Part shown: positions 17,476 through 25,805 of the stretch, in pieces
How the letters are laid out: the number at the start of each line of letters is the position of its first letter
Position numbering within the stretch: the first letter of the stretch is position 1
Source: Albimonas sp051747505
GTDB lineage: Bacteria; Pseudomonadota; Alphaproteobacteria; Rhodobacterales; Rhodobacteraceae
Direction: 5' to 3'
Length of the DNA: 41,036 bases
Assembly: GCA_051747505.1 (NCBI GenBank)
Contig: JBNJGE010000007.1
Location: forward strand, 1 to 41,036
Translations under genes and position numbers: made by a program
The notes under the pieces: generated by a model
What the model was told of the DNA's origin: nothing
What the model saw: the letters and a program-made list of their open reading frames with translations, nothing else
Database searches by the model: none

Positions 17476-18360
17476 ATGATGTCAGTAGTTCTCAAGTTGC
17501 GTCGTTGGGCCGGTCGCCCCCGGCTTCTCAAGCAGCTTCAACCCGTAATCATTGAAGATGAGACTGCCTGTGAGGATCCGGTCTTCCTAATTGGGTGCCA
17601 TCGTTCTGGCACCAGCTTGGTGCGGCGGATCTTCAACGCCCATCACGACATCGCCTGCCCGCCCGAGACCTACTTCCTCGAGAATTACGTCGAGATGTTA
17701 CAGAGCGACTTGGTTGCGAGCGGTTATCTCGGCTTTGGCTATGACAAAGAAGCCATGAGAAGTGAGTTGAGAACACAAGCGCGCCGGATGCACGAGGCCT
17801 TTCGTCTTGCCGAGGGCAAGCGCCGTTGGGCCGATAAAACGCCGCAATACACCGCCATTATCTCCGGACTCCGGGATTTATTCGGTCCCAAAGCGCGTTT
17901 TGTCATGATCTACCGCCATCCATTCGACGTGGTTACCTCGATTCAAGAAAAGGGCTGGTGCTTTCTAAGCGACGAGGGCGATTTTTTCCTGAATACAGTG
18001 AAATACGTCGCCGGAATGCAAGGCCGAATGCTGAGTTTCGAGCGAGAAAACCCTGAGATCTGTACGCGTCTGGCATACGAGGCGCTCACTGCCCAGCCCG
18101 AGAAGGAACTGCGCCGTGTTTTGGACTTCCTCGGGGAGACTTTCGACCCCAACATGCTCCGCTTCAACGAGCAGCGGCACAACTTCGGGATCGAGGATCT
18201 GGTCGTTCGCAGCCAGAATGGGTTCGTCTTTAGCGGCGGGCGCTGGCGCTTGCGCTGGAGCAGAGAAGCCTATGACCAGGCGTGCGCCGAACTCGGCCAG
18301 ATCGCCGCCGAGCTCGGATACGGTCTTCCCTCGTGGGAAGCCGCGCGGTCGATGGATTGA
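17476..18360 (+). CDS. Sulfotransferase (third of three)
   Basis: A 294-residue PAPS-dependent sulfotransferase. The phosphosulfate loop is IGCHRSGTSLVRR at about 39-51, and the 3'-phosphate segment is MIYRHPFDVVTS at about 144-155. RLAYEALTAQPEKELRRVLDFLG is the usual C-terminal signature. It resembles the Sulfotransfer_3 type more than the one at 13888. Two ATGs in a row begin the gene; the second is as likely. It is the first gene after the IS3-type element. The preceding 17340-17475 has no gene and may hold a promoter. Confidence 0.88.
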   Translation: MMSVVLKLRRWAGRPRLLKQLQPVIIEDETACEDPVFLIGCHRSGTSLVRRIFNAHHDIACPPETYFLENYVEMLQSDLVASGYLGFGYDKEAMRSELRTQARRMHEAFRLAEGKRRWADKTPQYTAIISGLRDLFGPKARFVMIYRHPFDVVTSIQEKGWCFLSDEGDFFLNTVKYVAGMQGRMLSFERENPEICTRLAYEALTAQPEKELRRVLDFLGETFDPNMLRFNEQRHNFGIEDLVVRSQNGFVFSGGRWRLRWSREAYDQACAELGQIAAELGYGLPSWEAARSMD

Positions 18361-18424
18361 GCGTGCCAGAGCTACAGGTGGATTGGCAGCACTTCCCATT
18401 CGTCTTCCGAAACGGAGCACACTA

Positions 18425-19696
18425 ATGCACAATACAAAGGGCTCCCCCATGGTCGCTGTGGCCCAGATCGGTGCCCGGATGCATTATGGTGTGCCTAATA
18501 TCCTGCTCCGCAACGGCCTGCTGCACAGCTTTCACACCGACATCGTTGCGCCGCCTCCACAGCGGACTAAGATGAGGCGTGTGCTAGGTCTGAGCCCGCT
18601 GACGCGGCGCTATCGGGGCCGCGTGATCTCCGACGCTCTGTACGCGAAAACACATCTGAACCGTCTTGCTGCTCTTTGGTACGCCTACCGGCTTCGACAG
18701 GCGACCACTTTGTCAGAGCGTTATGCCGTGTTCCAAGCGCAGGCGCGCCGGTTCGGCCGCGACGTCCTGCGTGCCGGCATCAGCGAGGCCGATGCGGTCT
18801 ATACCTTTACCTCGGCGAGCCTAGAACTCCTCGACTTCACTCGCGCCCACGGGATTCATGCGTTTCTCGAGCAGTTCATCGCGTCGCAGCCGATGCGCGA
18901 TGCCCTGCTGGCCGAGGAGCGCTTGCGGTTCGCTGACTGGGAGCCGATCAGCGACACGGCGATCGATGTCCCGGACTACGAGGAGCGCGTCCGGTCAGAA
19001 TGGGAGGGCGCCGATACCATAGTGTGCCCGTCCGCCTATGTGGCGGACAGCCTGAGAGAGGAGCACGTCGATGCCAAAAAGCTAGTCATAGTACCCTACG
19101 GTGTGGTTCTGCCTGATCGCGCCCCATCGGCCGTTGAGCGGCCGCCGAACCGGCCTCTGCGGATCCTGTTCGTAGGGTCGGTCGAACTGCGGAAGGGCAT
19201 TCACTACCTTACCGACGCCTTGGCCATGCTACCGCCAGATGCTTACGAGGCGCGCATCGTTGGCTCTCTGCGACTGACACGAACCGGGCTCGGTCGGCTT
19301 GCGGAGGTCGCGGACATCGTCGGACGTATCCCGCGGGCCGAGATCGTGGATGAATTCACTTGGGCGGACGTCTTCGTCTTGCCCTCGTTGGTCGAAGGAT
19401 CGGCGACCGTTACCTACGAGGCGCTTTCCCACGGCGTCCCGGTTATCTGCACGCCCAATACCGGCAGCATCGTGCGGGATGGGGAAAATGGATTCGTAGT
19501 CGAGGCTTTCTCCGCGCAGACCATCGCCGATGTGCTGACCCGGCTTCTCGACGAGCCGGACCTGCTCGCCCGGCTCAGGTCGATGGCTTGGGACAGTAGG
19601 AGCGAGGCGTCCGTCGAGCGGTACGAAGCCGATCTCGTCGCTGCTATCCGGTCTAGGTGTTCACTCCCAGCATTCGGTGGACCGGATCGAACTTGA
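18425..19696 (+). CDS. GT4-family glycosyltransferase
   Basis: A 423-residue GT-B glycosyltransferase. The open frame extends far upstream over the sulfotransferase in another frame, but MHNTKGSPMVAVAQIGAR at 18425 is the natural start. The donor domain contains LRILFVGSVELRKGIHYLTDAL, then VFVLPSLVEGSATVTYEALSHGVPVICTPNTGS with the EX7E motif, and GENGFVVE. It is predicted to add another sugar to the lipid-linked unit. Confidence 0.9.
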   Translation: MHNTKGSPMVAVAQIGARMHYGVPNILLRNGLLHSFHTDIVAPPPQRTKMRRVLGLSPLTRRYRGRVISDALYAKTHLNRLAALWYAYRLRQATTLSERYAVFQAQARRFGRDVLRAGISEADAVYTFTSASLELLDFTRAHGIHAFLEQFIASQPMRDALLAEERLRFADWEPISDTAIDVPDYEERVRSEWEGADTIVCPSAYVADSLREEHVDAKKLVIVPYGVVLPDRAPSAVERPPNRPLRILFVGSVELRKGIHYLTDALAMLPPDAYEARIVGSLRLTRTGLGRLAEVADIVGRIPRAEIVDEFTWADVFVLPSLVEGSATVTYEALSHGVPVICTPNTGSIVRDGENGFVVEAFSAQTIADVLTRLLDEPDLLARLRSMAWDSRSEASVERYEADLVAAIRSRCSLPAFGGPDRT

Positions 19697-19757
19697 ATCT
19701 CTTGAGCTCTGGTGTCCGATCTTTGCAGATCGGAGGCGGGGTGCGTGGAGATATCAA

Positions 19758-20174
19758 ATGCTCATCATCAAACATTTGCTTACGAAACCGGGGGCTCGGT
19801 GCCCGAACTGCGGATCACACTTGGAGCGACTCCGCCATCGCCCGCCGACGCCTCACCGAGCGCCGATCGTCGCTGCCATTGCCGTGCTTCTCTACGTTTT
19901 CGGCCTCAGCTCGCCCATCCCTGCGTTCCCGCCGCCCAGCGCGCATGGTGACCTGACCCTGCAGATGGCTGGCTTCGCGACCTTGGCCTTCATTCTCTGC
20001 GATTTGACGAGCTCTACTGTCGCCGTGTTCTTGACCGGTTTCCTCGCGACGCGGCTCAAGATAGCACAAGCCTTCGCGCCGGAGCGCAGTGCAGATGCGC
20101 TTGATCTACTTGCCTCGATCGGGGGCGCGACCGCGGCCGGCGCACTCGTGAGCTGGCGGCGGCGGTACACATGA
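19758..20174 (+). CDS. Small membrane protein with zinc-ribbon-like CPNCG
   Basis: A 138-residue protein I cannot place in a family. A short N-terminal cytoplasmic part has one CPNCG motif (about 16-20), half of a zinc ribbon, followed by three hydrophobic segments (near 38-55, 70-92 and 115-130). The frame is open from 19677, but 19758 is the first start compatible with the spacing from the previous gene. Its stop overlaps the next start (ATGA), which argues that it is a real, co-translated member of the polysaccharide operon. CxxC motifs of this kind occur in small proteins of unknown role in EPS loci; a function should not be assumed. Confidence 0.6.
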   Translation: MLIIKHLLTKPGARCPNCGSHLERLRHRPPTPHRAPIVAAIAVLLYVFGLSSPIPAFPPPSAHGDLTLQMAGFATLAFILCDLTSSTVAVFLTGFLATRLKIAQAFAPERSADALDLLASIGGATAAGALVSWRRRYT

Positions 20175-20968
20175 GCCCTCAGGGCGCTTCCTCGAGCCGG
20201 TCGAAGCTCGCGATTTCGGTCGTCACGGCCGTCTTCAACCGTAGGGACACTATCGGGGCGTCAATCGCCGGCACGCTCGCGCAACGCGACGTCGGGCTTG
20301 AGTTAGTCATTCAGGACGGCGGTTCGACTGACGGCACGCTGGAGACGATACGGGGCTTCGAAGACCCTCGTATCGCCCTAGAGAGCGGACCCGACGCAGG
20401 CATCTACGACGCGATCAATCGCGGCATTGCACGGGCGCGCGGCGATGTCATCGGCCTGATGCACTCTGATGACACCTTCGCGCGCGACCAGGTGCTCTCG
20501 CAGGTGGCCGCCCTTTTCGAAGACCCGGACGTCGACGGCGTCTACGGAGATCTCGACTATGTCTCTGCGGCCGATCCAGACCGGATCATCCGACGCTGGC
20601 GCTCGGGCACCTTCACCCCGGACAAGCTCGCCGGAGGATGGATGCCGCCCCATCCCACCCTCTATCTTCGGCGCGAGGTCTTCGGGCGCTGGGGCGCCTA
20701 TGACACCGACTTCCGGATCGCTGCCGATTACGAAGCCATGCTGCGCTGGCTCGTGCGCGGCGGGATCCGTCTCGCCTATCTTCCGGAGGTTATGGTGAAG
20801 ATGCGCGTGGGCGGGGAGAGCAACCGCTCGCTGGAGCGCATCTTGCTCAAGAGCCAGGAGGACTATCGGGCCATTCGCCGGCACGGCGTCGGCGGGCTGG
20901 GAACACTGGCCTGGAAGAACTTCGGCAAGCTCGGACAGTTCATTCGAAAGGACACCCGCCCCACATGA
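20171..20968 (+). CDS. GT2-family glycosyltransferase
   Basis: A 265-residue GT-A glycosyltransferase of family 2, WcaA/WcaE-like. It opens with ISVVTAVFNRRDTIGASI, then ELVIQDGGSTDGTLE (nucleotide-binding Asp), SGPDAGIYDAINRGIARARGDVIGLMHSDD with the DXD-type metal motif near 97-98, and FRIAADYEAMLRW. This arrangement is common in enzymes adding a sugar to a lipid-linked glycan. The stop overlaps the gmd start. Confidence 0.91.
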   Translation: MSPQGASSSRSKLAISVVTAVFNRRDTIGASIAGTLAQRDVGLELVIQDGGSTDGTLETIRGFEDPRIALESGPDAGIYDAINRGIARARGDVIGLMHSDDTFARDQVLSQVAALFEDPDVDGVYGDLDYVSAADPDRIIRRWRSGTFTPDKLAGGWMPPHPTLYLRREVFGRWGAYDTDFRIAADYEAMLRWLVRGGIRLAYLPEVMVKMRVGGESNRSLERILLKSQEDYRAIRRHGVGGLGTLAWKNFGKLGQFIRKDTRPT

Positions 20969-22086
20969 CCAGGCGCGCGCTGATCACCGGCATCACGGGG
21001 CAGGACGGCTCCTATCTCGCCGAGTTCCTGTTGGAAAAGGGCTACGAGGTTCACGGCGTCAAACGCCGCGCCTCGCTGTTCAACACCCAGCGGATCGACC
21101 ACATCTACCAGGACCCGCATGAGCCGGACCCCCGGCTGCGGCTCCATTACGGGGATCTCACCGACACGTCGAACCTCACCCGCATCCTGCAGGAGGTGCA
21201 GCCGGACGAGGTATACAACCTAGGGGCCCAGTCCCATGTGGCGGTGAGTTTCGAGGCGCCGGAATACACCGCCGACGTCGACGCAATAGGGACCCTGCGG
21301 TTGCTGGAGGCGATCCGCTTTCTCGGGCTGGAGAAGACCACACGCTTCTACCAGGCTTCCACCTCGGAGCTCTACGGGCTGGTCCAGGAGACGCCGCAGA
21401 CGGAGACCACGCCCTTCCACCCGCGCAGCCCTTACGCGGCCGCGAAGCTGTACGCCTACTGGATCACAGTGAACTACCGGGAGGCCTACGGCCTCTACGC
21501 CTGCAACGGCATCCTCTTCAATCACGAGAGCCCGCGGCGGGGAGAGACCTTCGTCACCCGCAAGATCACCCGGGGGCTGGCCAACATCGCCCAAGGGCTC
21601 GAGGACTGCCTCTACATGGGCAACATCGACGCCCTGCGCGACTGGGGGCACGCCAGGGACTATGTCCGCATGCAGTGGCTGATGCTCCAGCAGCAGACGC
21701 CCGAGGATTTCGTGATCGCGACGGGCGAGCAGCACTCCGTGCGGGACTTCATCGCCTGGACGGCGGACGAGCTGGGCATCCGCCTGCGCTTCGAAGGCGA
21801 GGGCGTCGAGGAGCGGGCGGTAGTGGAGGCGGTCACCAGCGACCGGGCCCCGGCCGTGAAGCCCGGCGACGTGATCATGCGCATTGATCCGAAATACTTC
21901 CGCCCCGCGGAGGTGGAGACGTTGCTGGGCGACCCGGCCAAGGCGAAGGCAAAGCTCGGCTGGGAGCCGCAGATCACCGCACGCGAGATGTGCGCGGAGA
22001 TGGTGACCGAGGATCTCAAGGCTGCGCGCCGGCACGCCCTGCTGAGAGAGCATGGCCTGGAGCTGCCCGTAAGCCTTGAGGCCTGA
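20965..22086 (+). CDS. gmd: GDP-mannose 4,6-dehydratase
   Basis: A 373-residue short-chain dehydrogenase that turns GDP-mannose into GDP-4-keto-6-deoxymannose, the first step to GDP-L-fucose. The NADP-binding TGITGQDGSYLAEFLL motif is at the N terminus with the family signature GVKRRASLFNTQRIDHIY. The active-site Tyr157 and Lys161 lie in SPYAAAKLYAYW, and FNHESPRRGETFVTRKI is a Gmd hallmark. The length matches the family. It overlaps the GT2 gene by four bases and is followed 9 bases on by fcl. Confidence 0.97.
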   Translation: MTRRALITGITGQDGSYLAEFLLEKGYEVHGVKRRASLFNTQRIDHIYQDPHEPDPRLRLHYGDLTDTSNLTRILQEVQPDEVYNLGAQSHVAVSFEAPEYTADVDAIGTLRLLEAIRFLGLEKTTRFYQASTSELYGLVQETPQTETTPFHPRSPYAAAKLYAYWITVNYREAYGLYACNGILFNHESPRRGETFVTRKITRGLANIAQGLEDCLYMGNIDALRDWGHARDYVRMQWLMLQQQTPEDFVIATGEQHSVRDFIAWTADELGIRLRFEGEGVEERAVVEAVTSDRAPAVKPGDVIMRIDPKYFRPAEVETLLGDPAKAKAKLGWEPQITAREMCAEMVTEDLKAARRHALLREHGLELPVSLEA

Positions 22087-22095
22087 GGAGGGGTC

Positions 22096-23058
22096 ATGAA
22101 GTATTATCTGGCCGGGCATCGCGGCATGGTCGGCGGTGCGATCCTGCGCCGGCTCGAGCAGCGGATCGGGCCGGGGGACGAGATCGTCGCCCGCACGCAT
22201 GGCGAGCTGGATCTGACAGACCAGGCGGCGGTGCGCGCCTTCATGGAAGCCGAGGAGCCGGACGTGGTCATTTTGGCGGCCGCCAAGGTAGGCGGCATCC
22301 AGGCCAACAACAGCTACCCGGCGGAGTTCATCTACGAGAATCTGATGATGGAGGCGAATGTCATCCACCAGGCGTTCGCCGCCGGCCTGGAGCGACTGCT
22401 CTTTCTGGGCAGCTCCTGCATCTACCCGAAACTCGCCGAACAGCCGATGGGCGAGGACGCGCTGCTGACCGGGACCCTGGAGCCGACCAACGAGCCCTAC
22501 GCCATCGCCAAGATCGCCGGGATCAAGCTGTGCGAGAGCTACAACCGGCAATACGGCGTGGACTATCGCGGCGTGATGCCCACCAATCTCTACGGGCCGG
22601 GCGACAATTTCCACCCAACCAACAGTCATGTCCTGCCCGCCCTGATCCGGCGCTTCCACGAGGCCAAGGAGAGCGGGGCGGAGGAGGTCGTTGTCTGGGG
22701 CAGCGGAACGCCGAAGCGGGAGTTCCTGCATGTCGACGACATGGCCGAGGCGGCGCTGTTCGTCCTCGATCTCGACCACGAGAACTACGCCGCGAACACC
22801 GAGCCGATGCTCTCCCACATCAATGTCGGGACCGGCGAGGATGTGAGCATCGCCGAGCTTGCCGAGCTCGTCGCTCGGGTCACGGGCTTCGAGGGCCGGA
22901 TCTCCTGGGATCGCAGCAAGCCGGACGGCACGCCGCGCAAGCTGCTCGACGTCTCGCGGTTGGCCGAGATGGGCTGGCGGGCGCGCATGCCGCTCGAACA
23001 GGGCTTGCACGAGACCTACGCCTGGTTCCTGGAGAACCGGGACCGCCTGCGCGCCTGA
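22096..23058 (+). CDS. fcl: GDP-L-fucose synthase
   Basis: A 320-residue bifunctional epimerase/reductase (WcaG/Fcl) that completes GDP-L-fucose synthesis from the Gmd product. It has the GHRGMVGGAI dinucleotide loop at 7-16, AAAKVGGIQANNSYPAEFIYENLMMEANVI, SSCIYPK, catalytic Tyr135/Lys139 in NEPYAIAK, and YGPGDNFHPTNSHVLPALIRRFHEAK. GAGG precedes the ATG at proper spacing. Together with manC and gmd it supplies fucose donor for the locus. Confidence 0.97.
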   Translation: MKYYLAGHRGMVGGAILRRLEQRIGPGDEIVARTHGELDLTDQAAVRAFMEAEEPDVVILAAAKVGGIQANNSYPAEFIYENLMMEANVIHQAFAAGLERLLFLGSSCIYPKLAEQPMGEDALLTGTLEPTNEPYAIAKIAGIKLCESYNRQYGVDYRGVMPTNLYGPGDNFHPTNSHVLPALIRRFHEAKESGAEEVVVWGSGTPKREFLHVDDMAEAALFVLDLDHENYAANTEPMLSHINVGTGEDVSIAELAELVARVTGFEGRISWDRSKPDGTPRKLLDVSRLAEMGWRARMPLEQGLHETYAWFLENRDRLRA

Positions 23059-23095
23059 CCCCGGCGCGCGCTCCTTCGACTTCGAGGAAGTTTTC

Positions 23096-24511
23096 ATGAT
23101 CCACCCGGTCATTCTCTCCGGGGGCTCGGGCACGCGTCTGTGGCCACTCTCCCGCAAAAGCTATCCCAAGCAGTTCGCCCCGCTGATCGGCGAGGAGAGC
23201 CTGTTCCAGGCCTCAGCCCGGCGCTTCGACGGACCCGGCTTCGCCGCGCCGGTGGTGGTGACGGGCTCGGACTTCCGCTTCATCGCCACCCAGCAGCTGA
23301 CAGAGATCGGCATCGATCCCGGGCCGGTGCTGATTGAGCCGGAAGGGCGCAACACGGCGCCGGCGATCCTCGCGTCCGCGCTCCATCTGGCCGAGCGCGA
23401 CCCGGAGTCGTTGATCCTCGCCGCGCCCTCGGATCATGTGATCCCCGACCCGGAGGCCTTCCGCAGCGCCGTTTCCGCGGGCGTCGAGGTCGCTCAGGCG
23501 GGTGATCTCGTCACCTTTGGCGTGACGCCGGATCGATCCGAGACGGGCTACGGCTATCTGGAGCTGTCCGGGCCGCCGGAGGAAGGGCGGGCGATCCGGC
23601 CGCGACGCTTCGTGGAGAAGCCGGACGCCGCGAAGGCCCGCCGAATGCTGGAGGCCGGCAGCTATCTGTGGAACGCGGGCATCTTCCTCTTCTCCGCCCG
23701 GGCGCTGATCTCTGCCTTCGAGGCGCATGCGCCGCAGCTCCTCGTCCCCGTGCGCCGCGCCGTGGAGGAGGCCCGCGCCGATCTCGGCTTCGTGCGCCTG
23801 GCGGAAGAGCCCTGGGGCGAGGCCGAGGCGATCTCGATCGACTACGCGGTGATGGAGCGGGCGGACAATCTCAGCGTCGTGCCCTTCTCGGCCGGCTGGT
23901 CGGATCTCGGCGGCTGGAACGCTGTCTGGCAGGCACAGGGGCCGGATGAGCACGGCGTGGCAACCCATGGTCCGACCACGGCGCTCGACTGCCGCGACAC
24001 GCTGCTGCGCTCGGAGAGCGAGAAGTTGGAGCTTGTGGGGATCGGGCTCGACAACATCGTCGCGGTGGCCATGCCGGACGCCGTTCTGGTCGCCGAGATG
24101 GACCGCGCGCAGGAGGTGAAGCAGGCGGTCGCGACCCTCAAGGCCCGCGGCGCGCGTCAGGCCGAGCAGCTGCCAATGGATCACCGCCCCTGGGGCGCCT
24201 TCCAGAGTCTGGCGGTCGGCGATCGCTTCCAGGTCAAACGCATCATCGTGGAGCCGGGCGCCGCGCTCAGCCTTCAGAGCCATGTGCACCGCTCCGAGCA
24301 CTGGATCGTGGTGGCCGGAACGGCGTTGGTGACGATCGACGGGGAGGAGCGGCTCGTGACCGAGAACCAGTCGGTTTATGTGCCGGTCGGCTCCGTGCAC
24401 CGCCTGCAGAACCCGGGGAAGGTGCCCATGGCGCTGATCGAGGTGCAGACCGGCGCCTATCTAGGCGAGGACGACATCACGCGCTACGAGGACGTCTACG
24501 CTCGGAACTAA
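23096..24511 (+). CDS. manC: Mannose-1-phosphate guanylyltransferase / mannose-6-phosphate isomerase
   Basis: A 471-residue bifunctional enzyme of the type II PMI/GMP family that makes GDP-mannose. The N-terminal nucleotidyltransferase has GGSGTRLWPLSRKSYPKQF, APSDHVI, FVEKPD and LWNAGIFLF; the C-terminal cupin isomerase domain has HRSEHWIVVAGTALVTIDG and the closing VYVPVGSVHRLQNPGKVPMALIEVQTG. The frame stays open upstream, but ATG 23096 with GAGGAAG in front fits the family start MIHPVILSGGSGTR. Phosphomannomutase (manB) is absent from the window and must come from elsewhere. Confidence 0.97.
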   Translation: MIHPVILSGGSGTRLWPLSRKSYPKQFAPLIGEESLFQASARRFDGPGFAAPVVVTGSDFRFIATQQLTEIGIDPGPVLIEPEGRNTAPAILASALHLAERDPESLILAAPSDHVIPDPEAFRSAVSAGVEVAQAGDLVTFGVTPDRSETGYGYLELSGPPEEGRAIRPRRFVEKPDAAKARRMLEAGSYLWNAGIFLFSARALISAFEAHAPQLLVPVRRAVEEARADLGFVRLAEEPWGEAEAISIDYAVMERADNLSVVPFSAGWSDLGGWNAVWQAQGPDEHGVATHGPTTALDCRDTLLRSESEKLELVGIGLDNIVAVAMPDAVLVAEMDRAQEVKQAVATLKARGARQAEQLPMDHRPWGAFQSLAVGDRFQVKRIIVEPGAALSLQSHVHRSEHWIVVAGTALVTIDGEERLVTENQSVYVPVGSVHRLQNPGKVPMALIEVQTGAYLGEDDITRYEDVYARN

Positions 24512-24535
24512 GCGGTCCCCGGCGGGCGGCCTGGC

Positions 24536-25348
24536 ATGGACACCCTCTTCTTCATCGCCTCGAAGCTGGTCTGGGCGCTGATCCGTCCCGAGACCCTGCT
24601 GATCCTGCTGCTGGCCGCCGGCCTGCTCGCACTCCAGTTCGGCCGCCGGCGGCTTGCCTTCGCAAGCCTCGCAGCGTCGCTTGGGGGCTTCGTCATTATC
24701 GCCCTCTTCCCGCTCGGCGACGCGTTGCTCGCACCGCTTGAGGCGCGCTATCCGCCCGAACCCGAGATCGCCGGCGCCGTGGTCGGGATCGTGGTCTTGG
24801 GCGGCGGCGAGGACGCCCGGGCCGCCCAGCGATGGGGCCAGCCTGCCGTCAACGAGACGGGAGAGCGGTTCCTCGCCGCCATTGCTCTCGCGGGTCGGTT
24901 CCCACAGGCGCGGGTGCTTTTCACCGGCGGCTCCGGTGCGCTCATGGGATCGGAGTCTCGGGAGGCGCGCGTCGCCGAGCGGATCTTGACTTCGGCCGGG
25001 ATCGAAGAGGAGCGGCTGCTACTGGAGCATCGCTCTCGCAACACGGCCGAGAACGCGCAGCTATCCCTGAAGCTGCTCGCCGAGGCGGAAGGCGGCATGG
25101 GGCAGGGGGCGTGGCTCCTGGTGACCAGCGCCTTTCACATGCCGCGGGCGGTGGCGAGCTTCTGCGCGGCGGGCTGGCGGGAGATCGTGCCCTGGCCGGT
25201 GGATTTCCGGAGCGGGGCGGGGTCTCTCGCGCCCAGCTGGGACCTGGCGGGGCATCTCGCGGTGCTCAACACGGCCGTGAAAGAGCGGGTGGGCTTGCTG
25301 GCTTACCGCGTCACCGGGCGCGCCGGTCTTGCCGACTGCCTGCGATAG
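24536..25348 (+). CDS. YdcF/ElyC-family membrane protein (DUF218)
   Basis: A 270-residue protein with two N-terminal membrane segments (about 12-32 and 42-62) and a periplasmic DUF218 domain. Signatures are GIVVLGGG, VLFTGGSG, EHRSRNTAENA and VTSAFHMPRAVASF, as in ElyC/SanA/YdcF. Relatives affect envelope polymers that use undecaprenyl phosphate, but the reaction is unknown. It starts 24 bases after manC and is probably the last gene of the polysaccharide operon. It is followed by the remnant of parE on the other strand. Confidence 0.88.
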   Translation: MDTLFFIASKLVWALIRPETLLILLLAAGLLALQFGRRRLAFASLAASLGGFVIIALFPLGDALLAPLEARYPPEPEIAGAVVGIVVLGGGEDARAAQRWGQPAVNETGERFLAAIALAGRFPQARVLFTGGSGALMGSESREARVAERILTSAGIEEERLLLEHRSRNTAENAQLSLKLLAEAEGGMGQGAWLLVTSAFHMPRAVASFCAAGWREIVPWPVDFRSGAGSLAPSWDLAGHLAVLNTAVKERVGLLAYRVTGRAGLADCLR

Positions 25349-25354
25349 GTCGCG

Positions 25355-25423
25355 TCAGTCGGCTCCCGCGAGGTAGATGTCGATGACGTCCCGCTCGGCC
25401 CTGCGCGTGAGCCGGAACGTCAC
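25355..25423 (-). pseudogene. ParE toxin remnant (22 codons)
   Basis: Directly after parD, overlapping its stop in the GTGA manner usual for parDE, a GTG begins the frame VTFRLTRRAERDVIDIYLAG and stops after 22 codons. This is the recognisable start of ParE/RelE-type toxins, normally about 95-100 residues. The rest, including the catalytic region, is gone; the break lies at the end of the ydcF gene, where the island sequence changes. Confidence 0.75.
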
Positions 25424-25668
25424 CGCTTCCCGGCCTTGGCGCCCTCGCGGGCCTCTTGCCGCAGCTCATCCATGGACCGATCGCCGACCCCGCTGGCCAG
25501 CCCCTCATCGACGCTCCGCTGCATCTCGGAGATCCTGGTCGCCCGGTCCTGATCGCGCCTGATCAGGTCGCGGACATAGTCAGTGGCATTGCTGTAGCGG
25601 CCGCCGCGGACCTGCTCTTCCACCCATCCCTTCATGGGATCGGGGAGCGAAACGTTCATCGTCGCCAT
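25420..25668 (-). CDS. parD: ParD-family antitoxin
   Basis: An 82-residue ribbon-helix-helix antitoxin. ATMNVSLPDPMKGWVEEQ is the DNA-binding strand and first helix, and GRYSNATDYVRDLIRRDQ is the second helix with the ParD hallmark. The tail would normally bind ParE. The frame is open for 27 more codons upstream, but this ATG has AGGAG at good spacing and fits the family. Its toxin partner is truncated, so it may act only as a repressor or an antidote to related toxins elsewhere. Confidence 0.9.
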   Translation of the reverse strand: MATMNVSLPDPMKGWVEEQVRGGRYSNATDYVRDLIRRDQDRATRISEMQRSVDEGLASGVGDRSMDELRQEAREGAKAGKR

Positions 25669-25693
25669 GGCCGTGTCTCCTACCATGCGCCTC

Positions 25694-25721
25694 ATTGCCA
25701 AATATTGGCAATTTTTGTCAA
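25694..25721 (-). promoter_or_regulatory. parD operator and probable -35 box
   Basis: A perfect palindrome with arms ATTGCCAA (25694-25701) and TTGGCAAT (25705-25712), 3-base spacer, lies 26 bases before parD. TTGACA (complement of 25716-25721) is adjacent and would serve as -35. ParD proteins bind such repeats to repress their own operon; that function is inferred here. Confidence 0.6.
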
Positions 25722-25805
25722 CATAACAGACCCAGGAAGGATTGCTCATTGGTCGTGGGGTCGCCGTCCGCCGGGACGTCTTTCGAAAGCGAGCGCTGAC
25801 AGGTC

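Noticed and set aside
21220..23157. 645-codon open frame on the minus strand across gmd and fcl
   Set aside because: It is antisense to two well-recognised enzymes, has no family resemblance and reflects high GC coding on the other strand.
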